DNA of 64,000 bases, from NCBI GenBank assembly GCA_964036195.1, contig OZ038452.1:30205785-30269784 (forward strand). Direction: 5' to 3'. Position numbers and translations under genes: made by a program. The notes below the pieces were generated by a model that worked only from the letters and a program-made list of their open reading frames with translations, searched no databases and was not told the origin of the DNA. Of this stretch, positions 56,801 to 64,000 are shown in pieces; within the stretch, counting starts at the first letter, position 1; each line of letters begins with the position of its first letter. This stretch comes from Sphaerolaimus hirsutus. Taxonomy: Eukaryota > Nematoda > Chromadorea > Monhysterida > Sphaerolaimidae.

Positions 56801-58578
56801 AAAGGCAGTGCAGTGACACCACCAATGGCAAATCAGGACAGGTAAATGGAATGGTTGTTTTTTATTCTTTGTTCAGCTGAATGTTACACCAAGTTTTTCA
56901 AATGAATCAGACACATATTTTATATATTTATCTAGGAAATCAACATGCATGCAACCTCAATCCCATCAACAGGCACCCACAAACCCCAACTACAATTATC
57001 AGGCCATGGTCAGGCCCCAGTGCATGTGATACCTCCACCAGCCCACAAGATGAAAACAACTGTCAAAGTGAGTCAATGGAGCATCATACATCAGATCATG
57101 ATAGTGGCGACAGTCCAATGTTTGCAAATGATGATGACAACAGTGAAAATGGCACTTCCAACCATTTGAATGACCATGATGATAATGACATGGGTTATTT
57201 TGCTGGGGAACATAACAAGAGAGCTAGGAGAAGGTTGTTCAGTTCTGATGCAGTGGGTGAAGGAAATAATCAGGTTAGCAGTCAGTATACTGTATTTCCT
57301 CGAAATACCCCCCCCTCAAAATGGACACTATGAACTTATCACCCCCGCCCTCGAAATACCCCCCCCCCCAAATTTAGTGTATAGAGAACGTAAATAACAA
57401 AGGCTGCGGTTTGTCATCCACGCAATGCAGAACACACGTTAAAAACAATGACTCTGTTATGTGAGAACAGTTTTTATACATCTACACACTTATTATACAA
57501 GTCTTTAGAGTCTTATAAATGGCGATTTTTGTCACATTTTTCGACGTCTGCGTATGTTTCAAACGACAATTTAGTACTGGGATTTCAAAAAATTTCTGGC
57601 GAAATAATAAACCCCCCCTCGAAATACCCCCCTCGTTTAACCCCCTCTCAATATTCTCACTCTGAAAAAATAAACCCCCTGGGGGTATTTCAAGGAAATA
57701 CGGTACACAAATTGATACACCTGTCAGTGACAGGCTGTCATCTGCAGTATATTTATATCAATAATATAAAACGATTTTTGTTCATCCTGATTTTGTGAAA
57801 ATCTCCGAAATTGATTCATGAAACATTTATAATTACCAAACAAGAAAAAATAGTATTACAAACCATACATTATGATCCTCATGATTCAAGTATCACAATA
57901 AAAGTTTGTCAAACCCAACCCTGACTCCATTTTTTTAACTTTCACAAAACCTCACCAACTAATTGCAGTCAGCTGCATCCAGCTTGGGCACAACCCACCC
58001 CAGTATATCACCATCAACCAGTGGCAGCTGTCCCGACCATCGTGATCAACATGCTGGCAGCAATGACTCATCACTGTTGCGAGAGGGCGGCACTGAGACC
58101 AATGTTACTGTGGGGGCAGGGGAGGGAGCTCAGAGAGAGGGGGAGGGAGCACCCAGTGCTGGGGGCAGGGGTGAGTGATGTGGGTGTATTTTTGTAGTGT
58201 GTGTGTGCAGGCAGTATAAATGGGACATATCCATCTGCAGTTTTAAACTTGAATAGCATATTCAATTTCTCAAAAAGTTTTTTGAAACACTAAGCAAATT
58301 CATTATCAGTTCATGATCTTTTATAGCATGCTATGTTTTATACAGCCCACAATTTTATGACCAGTGTGTCTGCTAACTTCCAAATAAAAATCCTCCCTCC
58401 AACAGTGCACCCATGCCAAAAATGCCGCAAGCAGCAGCACAATGAGATCAACTCAGTCCGTGCTGAATTGACACTTGTTGCAAGGGAATTAGTTGAAAGG
58501 CTTGCAGCTGTAGAGAGAAGGATTGAAACAGTTGTAAGGAAACAACGGATACATGAACAGGATGGGTGTGGACACTGA
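50710..58578 (+). CDS. C2H2 zinc-finger protein, complete 13-exon gene (gene 2 overview)
   Basis: Coding exons 50710-50854, 51326-51492, 52454-52618, 53467-53724, 54009-54206, 54520-54939, 55391-55626, 56057-56310, 56480-56681, 56755-56841, 56973-57273, 57969-58170, 58406-58578: 2808 nt, 935 residues plus TGA. All twelve junction phases agree. Eight C2H2 fingers at about residues 67-87, 95-116, 249-270, 452-473, 548-568, 579-599, 609-629 and 637-657; TGERPY linkers join 1-2 and 7-8. A Gln/His-rich linker covers about 330-365, and the C-terminus has CQKC (882-885) and a helix-forming segment. Canonical C2H2 fingers usually bind DNA, so a nuclear transcription regulator is likely; targets unknown. 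I do not recognise the ortholog. Exons from 4 on are CpG-depleted. Confidence 0.9.
50886..51092. mobile_element. CCCTGTAAG palindromic MITE in intron 1
   Basis: GCCAGTCTCGCACCCTGTAA is mirrored by TTTACGGGGTGCAAGACTGC. It starts about 31 nt after the exon 1 donor. Confidence 0.65.
51326..51492 (+). CDS. gene 2, exon 2 (finger 1 and first half of finger 2)
   Basis: A long C-run and CTTCCAG precede the exon; donor ATACAG|GTGTGT. Finger 1 is C67-x2-C70-x12-H83-x3-H87 ([17 protein letters not shown]). TGERPY leads to C95 and C98 of finger 2, whose histidines are in exon 3. CpG-rich, unlike later exons. The C-run and a G-run upstream produce a spurious longer frame. Confidence 0.9.
51526..51995. 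mobile_element. TACCGTATTTCTTTTAATAGA MITE (family C) in intron 2
   Basis: TACCGTATTTCTTTTAATAG to TTCTATTAGAAGAAATATGGTA. CCCTTCTATTGGAGACA units repeat inside both ends. Begins 34 nt after the exon 2 donor. Confidence 0.82.
52454..52618 (+). CDS. gene 2, exon 3 (second half of finger 2)
   Basis: Acceptor AAATTGCAG; starts [12 protein letters not shown], giving H111 and H116 of finger 2. Then a Ser/Gln-rich linker ([15 protein letters not shown]). Donor GAGCAG|GTGGGT. Phase 0 at both ends. Confidence 0.9.
53042..53298. mobile_element. TATACTC MITE in intron 3
   Basis: TATACTCAGCGGACCGCATG to TTTGCGGTCCGCCGAGTATA, 257 bp. AAACACTCCATCATGACGTC shared with 41382-41666. CpGs are intact in a CpG-poor intron, suggesting recent arrival. 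Confidence 0.82.
53467..53724 (+). CDS. gene 2, exon 4
   Basis: Acceptor CCCACCCAG; donor CCCCAG|GTTTGA. 86 residues in phase 0, Ser/Pro/Ala/Asn-rich ([18 protein letters not shown]) and ending in a short helix-like [14 protein letters not shown]. No finger; likely disordered. Confidence 0.88.
54009..54206 (+). CDS. gene 2, exon 5 (finger 3)
   Basis: Acceptor CCACTCAG; donor CACAG|GTTTGG. Finger 3 is C249-x2-C252-x12-H265-x4-H270 ([17 protein letters not shown]). It is followed by an Ala/Asn stretch and a Gly run ([13 protein letters not shown]). Confidence 0.9.
54520..54939 (+). CDS. gene 2, exon 6 (Gln/His-rich linker)
   Basis: Acceptor ATAATTCAG; donor GTCAAG|GTTAGA; 140 codons in phase 0. 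Includes [20 protein letters not shown], a typical polar activation/interaction-like stretch, then [12 protein letters not shown]. The PTDLT string resembles a PxDLS-type CtBP motif only loosely. Two CpGs in 420 nt. Confidence 0.9.
55391..55626 (+). CDS. gene 2, exon 7 (finger 4)
   Basis: Acceptor CAATTTTCAG; donor AAAAA|GTGAGT. Finger 4 starts at the exon edge: C452-x2-C455-x12-H468-x4-H473 ([17 protein letters not shown]). Then an acidic Ser/Asp-rich tail. Ends in phase 2. Confidence 0.9.
56057..56310 (+). CDS. gene 2, exon 8 (fingers 5, 6 and half of 7)
   Basis: Acceptor TTACCTGCAG; donor AAAAA|GTGAGT. Finger 5 [17 protein letters not shown] (548-568), finger 6 [17 protein letters not shown] (579-599), and the two cysteines of finger 7 (CRVC, 609-612). 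Phase 2 to phase 1. Confidence 0.92.
56480..56681 (+). CDS. gene 2, exon 9 (half of finger 7, finger 8)
   Basis: Acceptor TCATTGCAG; donor GGAG|GTAGGT. Supplies H625 and H629 of finger 7 ([14 protein letters not shown]), the TGERPY linker and finger 8 [17 protein letters not shown] (637-657). A basic stretch follows (HIRRGS, GRKPNG, KHPRRR) that could act as nuclear localisation signal (inference). Confidence 0.92.
56755..56841 (+). CDS. gene 2, exon 10
   Basis: Acceptor GATTTCCAG; donor GACAG|GTAAAT. Phase 2 to phase 2, 87 nt. Encodes [19 protein letters not shown], no domain. As a multiple of three it could be skipped in frame. Confidence 0.82.
56973..57273 (+). CDS. gene 2, exon 11 (acidic)
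   Basis: The AG after 56935 would lead to TGA near 57027. The AG at 56971-56972 (CCCATCAACAG|) keeps the frame, so I start here. Donor ATCAG|GTTAGC. Ser/Asp/Asn-rich ([18 protein letters not shown]) followed by a basic NKRARRRLF, a likely nuclear localisation signal. Confidence 0.75.
57288..57705. mobile_element. TACCGTATT MITE, family A', in intron 11
   Basis: TACTGTATTTCCTCGAAATA to TTTCAAGGAAATACGGTA, reverse of 46509-46970. Begins 15 nt past the exon 11 donor. A few CGs at the ends are already TG or CA. Confidence 0.82.
57969..58170 (+). CDS. gene 2, exon 12
   Basis: Acceptor CTAATTGCAG; donor CAGGG|GTGAGT. Ser/Gly/Glu-rich low-complexity sequence ([34 protein letters not shown]). Phase 0 to phase 1. 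Confidence 0.85.
58406..58578 (+). CDS. gene 2, exon 13 (C-terminus, CxxC and coiled coil)
   Basis: Acceptor CCCTCCAACAG; TGA at 58576-58578. [10 protein letters not shown] followed by a heptad-like helix ([27 protein letters not shown]) and ending GCGH. The helix suggests dimerisation (inference). This end is non-repetitive and looks conserved. Confidence 0.88.
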
Positions 58579-58717
58579 CTGTTATTTGTTTACATTAATT
58601 AACTTTGATGAATTCATTTATGTACTTCTGTTTTGTAAAATGTTGCTGATCTAAGCATTTAGAAATGTGTTCAGAAATGCTTTAGAGATGGAAAAATAGT
58701 TTTGATGGTATATTTAT

Positions 58718-58729
58718 AATAAAATAAAT
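58718..58729 (+). promoter_or_regulatory. poly(A) signals for gene 2
   Basis: Two overlapping AATAAA hexamers 140 nt after the stop, in AATAAAATAAATT. Another AATAAA is at 58817-58822. CpG depletion continues to about 61 kb, so a longer 3' UTR is possible. Confidence 0.6.
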
Positions 58730-58839
58730 TTAAAATATAATTTTAAACTGTTATATTGTGTAAATATTTTGTTGCCAAGTGTGTAAAATTTTTTTCAATT
58801 AAGCATTTTGTAAGTCAATAAATACAGCAATCCAAACAA

Positions 58840-59617
58840 ATTGAACTAAAATCGTTGTCTAAAACTAAGTTGTCAAGCCATTTAAATTGCTGTTAATAAT
58901 CGCAACACCATACAAACATGGTGAATATCAAGTTCCAAAAGCACCACCTCTCTAAAGTTTGAAGAATTTTTGATCTGACAAACACAATAGTGCATCCAGA
59001 CAACTTTTGCATTTCTGAATAATGTTAACTGAAACTGCTCGAGATGTATTGAATTGATTTTGCATATTTAAACAGTTGATAACTGCCATCAGTGTTTAAG
59101 TTCATATTGGCATTGCCATTTACTTATGTGAATGTATGCACAGTTTGTCAACAGAAAAATTATTGTTTCTCATAACAATGTCATTTCAACTGTTACTCTA
59201 GAAAGTGAACTAAATTACCACATGATTTTTATTTGACAGAAATATACTGCACATGTAAAAACACAATAATAATTACTTCATTTTAAATTAGTAATTTTAC
59301 TTCCTGTCTTTTTCATGTTGAGCTAAAATCCAGGTGTCTTTCCATACTAAAATGTCTGTTTTTTTGACATTTTTATGTTTGTTCATGCCTTTGTATGCAT
59401 GAATTTTCATGAAACATTTTTTTGTGTAAACATTATTAATTTTTATGCCTTGATGGAGTGAAAAGATTACTTACTTTTACAGTACAAAATGGACCAATTT
59501 TTTCATCAATGGTTGTGTTAATTTCAAACTAATTTTTTTTGTGGAACACAACAATACAAATATTTATTTTAGCATTCAGAGCATTGAAGATTTCATTTGT
59601 TTACTAAGGTCTTGTAT
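58840..59617. other. downstream AT-rich DNA, CpG-poor, no gene
   Basis: No repeat end or supported frame. May be extended 3' UTR or flanking sequence. Confidence 0.45.
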
Positions 59618-60004
59618 CACCATATTTCCTTGAAATAACCCCACATATTACCCCCCTTGAAATAACCCGCCTTGAAATAACCCCAGGTTTGAGTAACCTG
59701 AGCAAAAAACCCTTGAAATATCCCAAAATAATAAGGTACATTATGTATGCAATGTACCTGATGTATTAATTGGGACCAATTTGCAATGTAGTGATGCATC
59801 ATACATTGATATATGCTTATCCTGTTTTGTCACATTAATTATGCCTATACTGTACCATGATACTTCAAAAAGTTTTTGGTGTGACAGTAACCCAACCCAC
59901 CCCCATGAATATGCTCCCTCCCTGAATTAATGCCCCCCTCCTCAAAATTTTGCTGGTGATATTATAAACCCCCCTGGGTGGGGGTATTTCAGGGAAATAT
60001 GGTA
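59618..60004. mobile_element. CpG-decayed TACCGTATT MITE
   Basis: CACCATATTTCCTTGAAATA to TTTCAGGGAAATATGGTA. Most CGs typical of the ends (CCGTATT, CTCGAAA, TACGGTA) read CA or TG here. Otherwise the CCCCTTGAAATAACCCC unit structure is kept. Confidence 0.78.
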
Positions 60005-61552
60005 TGTCAGATTGTGGGATCAAAAGTGGTAATGTCACTGAACTTTTGCCTCAGTTTTATTCAGTGTTTCTTTAGTTTTTACATTTTACATTTGCATAGC
60101 ATAATATAGACATTTTGTACAGTCATCATGCTAAGTATTGAATCATTTGAAAATTGCTAGCTATTAGTGCATATATAGAATTTTATACTTGATAATTCTA
60201 TGTCACCCTTGATATTTATTTGTCATTCAGCAGTGTCAGATGTAGCATTGCAGGTGTTTTTCTTTTACAATTTTTCATAAGTAGCCATAGCCCATGAATG
60301 CATAGAAAATGGTTGAGTGGTTTAAAATGACAAAGTTTTGAGTGTCTGTGGTGGCTGCAGCTAATGGCAATGCACATCTCTCACCATATTATTACATTAC
60401 ATTGTATTTTTACTCACATTTTGATGAGTTTATTACTTGTATTATATCAATATTCATGGTTAGTGATTTTTCTTCACATGCAGGCAAAATTTTAGACAGC
60501 AGGGGTTAAATTTTATTGGACTTCCACACTTTCATGCAGCCTGACTCATTGTATTATAAGTGGATGGCATAAATTTCCCATTAAGGTGGACTTACAGTAT
60601 ATCAACAAATAAATGGTCAAATAACAAATTACAAATACACAATATTGCTATGAGATATCAACCCCTAAGTTAACATGTTGGAAGCACTAACTGACATCTA
60701 TATCATGTCCAAAATTTATCAAAAAAGCTCAACTAGATCTCGAAATACAAATTACACAATATGTCCATGACATTTTTTATTGGAATTCTTGACAAATACT
60801 GGAGCTTTTTGGATAATTGTTGGACACTATGTATCTATTAATTAGTGCTTTCAACATGTAAATTTAGGGATTAATATTGCTAAGCATCCATGTTTATTTG
60901 TAATTTGTTGCAACTGAATTTGTCATTTCACCTTTTATTTTCTTCATTTTGCTGTAGATCCACCTTTATGAATTGAAATTTTTTACCAGGACTACATTAA
61001 ATGGCCCCATAATACAACAATAATTTCAATACGATGAGTTGGTCTGCTTTGAAGAAAATGGTGGCCCAGTGAAATTTCTTCACAAGCTATTCAGTTACTC
61101 AAAAATATTTAGTCATTTGCATATCCAATACTACACTCGATACCTTAGACGTTCCATAAATTAAATCACTTCAGTTATTTTTTCATTTTTGAAAATGTTA
61201 CGTAGCTATGCAGTGCGGGTAGATGCTAATTACCTTTCTTTTACACTTTCAAATTTGTTAATTTATCTGTTAGACAATTACACCTGTCCAAAAATTGAAT
61301 TGGTTACAATGGGTATTTTGGGAAACCAACTCGGTTCTGTCAACTGATCAATGTGATGAGACAAAATAATATTTTTGATGTGTTTATTCAAATTATTTAT
61401 AATTGATTTCATTGTAAAGTGGGCTGTCAATGGAACTGTACTGTATCAGGGTTTCATTGAACTGAGTATAAGTTTACAATTGGTTGAATTCTCAATAAAG
61501 AATGCCCAAAATATCCTGTGCTAATTGAATTTGTACAATAATCCATATTATA
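60005..61552. other. CpG-poor intergenic DNA, no supported gene
   Basis: AT-rich. A 44-codon frame at 61030-61164 (DELVCFEENGGPVKFLHKL) looks protein-like but has a TAA just upstream and no AG acceptor, so it is not called. Confidence 0.4.
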
Positions 61553-61987
61553 TACCGTATTACCTCGAAATACCCCCAGGGGGTTTATTATTTCGCCAGC
61601 AAAATTTGAGGGGGGGATAATTCGAGGGGGGGGGGGGTTTATTCGAGGGGGGTCTATTATTTCACCAGAAATTTTCGGAAATTCCCCACACTTGGACGTA
61701 GAAAAATCGAACAATTACATAGATGTATATGTCTTTATAGGTATATATAACTGTATATACACATAAACCCATCCCTAACGTCACTCAATCTTCAGTTTTA
61801 ACGTGTGTTCTGCAGTGTACAGATCACAAACTGCGGTATTTGTCATGTACGTTCTCTTTACACTCAATGTTAGGGGGGGTATTTCGAGGGGGGGGTTTAT
61901 TATTTCCTCAGCCGAATTTTAGGGGGGGGGGTATTTCGAGGGGGGGTTAATTCAAGGGGGGGGGGGATAATTCGAGGTAATACGGTA
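61553..61987. mobile_element. TACCGTATT MITE, family B
   Basis: TACCGTATTACCTCGAAATA to ATTCGAGGTAATACGGTA, 435 bp, CpGs intact, followed by a TATATATATA run. Carries the ACGTTCTCTTTACACTCAA phrase of family A' in its middle. Confidence 0.85.
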
Positions 61988-62375
61988 TATATATATATAA
62001 TATTGTTAAAGTGTCTATTATTTTTTAAGTATTTACACACATGTGAAAATAGGACACGTTTCAGTTAGAATGCAACCCTAAGATAATTTAAACATACCTA
62101 GTTTTTATGTTGATGTATTTTATCTTTACACTAATTAGTGTATGCTTTTTTGTATCAGTTTTCATCAGTCACAGTTTAAGCTTTTAGGTAACATCAGAAA
62201 TTACTTTTTTTCATGTTTGTGGTTAACTTTATTTTTTACTGCTTAGTTGGCAATAAATTTTCATATGGATGTAATCGTGTTGTAAAAACAGAAAAATCTA
62301 ACTAATCATACAGCATAGGCTCGCTTGGCATGTAAACCGCTTGGCATGTAAACCGCTTGGCATGAAGACGCGTTG

Positions 62376-62692
62376 CAGGGGTCACATGGGGGGGGGGGCT
62401 GCTCAGCTATCTATCTATCCATAGGCTATACTATCCCCTGAGCCCCGCCCCAAATGTCTCAACCATCTACTATCTAAGTGGAGCAAACTTTGAAAGATTT
62501 TTCCCCAACATTCACTCAAAATCACTAAATTTTGCTCCATTTTGTCAATTTTGCCATATATTTATCATATTCATATGTTTTTCCCCAGCGAGCCCCCAGA
62601 ATAACTTTCAGCTATCTATTTATCTATGACTCTGGAGGAGAGATTTGTTATCTATGATGCCACTGAGAGGGTCAAAACCGTAGAAACCCCTG
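62376..62692. mobile_element. hAT-like CAGGGGT element
   Basis: CAGGGGTCACATGGGGG to CGTAGAAACCCCTG. Interior TCAGCTATCTATTTATCTAT and ACTCTGGAGGAG match 21358-21772. The flanking octamers (ACGCGTTG and ATCCGCTG) do not match, so the target duplication has decayed or was lost. Confidence 0.7.
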
Positions 62693-62878
62693 ATCCGCTG
62701 TCTACATGCCAAATGGGTTACATGACAAGTGGCACAGGCCCAATCATACCAAACAAAATGACAACTTGTGCGCAAAGTGATAAAGCCCAATGAAATTTTG
62801 AGAATTAAAATTGACTTACAAATATCAACAAAACATTTCTTTTGTGGAGATGGCCTAATAACACATTAATTGAGGACG

Positions 62879-63150
62879 GCACCAGATGTCAACTGGTTCC
62901 CATCCGAATTCAAAGTTTGCTGAAAAGAAACACTGCGCATTATTGTATACACATATAGGATACTTCATGCCGGCGTCATATTTACAGTGCATATACCGCA
63001 AAAAATTTATCTTTTCCGACATTTATCTTTTCAGCTTCATTTGCAACATGATACAACACTTTTGCATTAGAACGCGTTCGCTGGCTGGCAGCGACGTTGA
63101 ATTGGGATGGGGACCAGTTGCATTTGGTTTCCCTGTCAACTGGTGTGTGC
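62879..63150. mobile_element. GTCAACTGG foldback, uninterrupted copy
   Basis: CCAGATGTCAACTGGTTCCC pairs with GGGGACCAGTTGCATTTGG. Provides the empty version of the site occupied at 13172 (TATAGGATACTTCATGCC). Confidence 0.72.
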
Positions 63151-63376
63151 TAGGGCCAGTTCCGCAAGTGGAAAAAGTTGAGAGTTAAAACTTAAGAGTT
63201 GAGTAAAATGACAAATGACAAGTTATGAGTAAAGTCAAGAGTTAAGAGTTGAATAAAGCGACAAATAATTTTACTCAACTCTTAACTTTTAACTTTACTC
63301 TTAACTTATCATTTATCATTTTACTTAACTCTTAACTCTTTACTCTTAACTTTTCCACTTGCGGAACCGGCACCAG
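63151..63376. mobile_element. palindromic MITE, CAGTTCCGCAAGTGG ends
   Basis: GGGCCAGTTCCGCAAGTGG to CCACTTGCGGAACCGGCACC. It lacks the GTATCCAAATC centre of 14299 and 19939; about 226 bp. Confidence 0.8.
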
Positions 63377-64000
63377 GGCCAACTGAAAGAGGTAAATGTA
63401 AAAATGATCACAACTGAGTAACTGCAGCGTCTGACCCTGTCATAAAATATCGATAATTTGCATAATCCTGCGTCCCAATCACAAAAGGACACGAGGCATC
63501 TTTGTTTTTGCTCCAGAGACTTTTCAAAAGCCTCGCTTCATGTTTTGGCGATTTGCCAGAATTTTGGAATTCACCCTGGGATCCAAAATTGAACGTGAGC
63601 CATCCGCTGCGCTTTCGTTCTCCCGTCTGCGAATGGTAATGATGGCAATTTTTTTTTGAATTTCTTCCAAAATAGTTTCATTTCATAATCTTCGATTTTT
63701 GGGATACTTATCAAATTTTCAATTTTTATGTCGATTAGTTTTTTATCCGGGATCAGTTTAAGGGATCAGTTCCACTACCGCATACCGTAAAATATTAAAT
63801 AAAACGTGATGCTTCGGCCACATAAATATGATATATCATGTAAAATAAAATGAAGGCGAGGAAAATATTGTTTTGCATTTAATACTGGCAAAATATTGTT
63901 CATAAAAAATTCAACTGACCGTGGACATTTTTCCCAGCTTTTTCATCAAACTCTGCGGGTTGTTCGAAGTTGCCGGGCCAAAAGGCGCCGGCATTAATAC
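63377..64000. other. window end, no gene seen
   Basis: AT-rich with a CpG-rich patch near 63590. AAGGCGCCGGC at 63980-63990. No repeat end or frame I can support. Confidence 0.4.

Noticed and set aside
50710..58578. Calling gene 2 a Spalt-like (SALL) factor
   Set aside because: The fingers are canonical C2H2 but the paired-finger signature sequences of SALL proteins are not evident, and the isolated fingers and CQKC tail do not match what I know of that family.
61030..61164. 44-codon protein-like frame downstream of gene 2
   Set aside because: An in-frame TAA lies immediately upstream, no AG acceptor is present, and there is no companion exon.

Overview
This is nuclear DNA from an animal, most likely an invertebrate. 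Genes have many introns with ordinary GT..AG splice sites and canonical AATAAA poly(A) signals. The space between and inside genes is packed with short inverted-repeat transposons (MITEs and foldback elements). Nothing in the sequence fixes the species. I see no rRNA, tRNA, CRISPR array, operon or phage feature.

Layout. (1) 364-9483, + strand: the last ten coding exons of a gene whose 5' part lies upstream of the window (448 residues visible, serine-rich and charged, not recognised). All exon phases join without a stop. (2) About 9.6-50.6 kb: roughly 41 kb with no gene I can support, filled with nested MITEs, very long hairpins, a 71-bp satellite and a few degraded coding-like scraps. (3) 50710-58578, + strand: a complete 13-exon gene for a 935-residue C2H2 zinc-finger protein with eight fingers and a C-terminal CxxC plus coiled-coil-like segment. 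Every splice phase is consistent and the reading frame is closed by TGA. (4) 58.6-64 kb: CpG-poor downstream DNA, then more MITEs.

The mobile DNA sorts into two groups. Elements with exact or likely 8-bp target duplications and CAGGG/TAGGG-type ends look hAT-like (1785-2151, 3392-4253, 5560-6109, 12254-12804, 21358-21772, 32122-32783). Elements that target TA look Tc1/mariner-like: the TATACTC..GAGTATA families, for which interrupted and uninterrupted copies of the host repeat both occur in this window, and the abundant TACCGTATT..AATACGGTA families. In many families the interior is built from many copies of the element's own subterminal motif. The strongest case is two hAT-like elements filled with AAACGG, the hexamer known as the subterminal binding site of the maize Ac transposase.

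Base composition splits the two genes. Exons of the first are rich in CpG (22 in the 181-nt exon at 858). Exons 4-13 of the zinc-finger gene, and DNA to about 61 kb, are nearly free of it (2 in the 420-nt exon 6). One MITE in that zone carries CG to TG/CA changes at the places where its relatives keep CG. I infer germline CpG methylation over this transcription unit. The genes were assembled by eye from open frames and splice signals; no transcript or database evidence was available.
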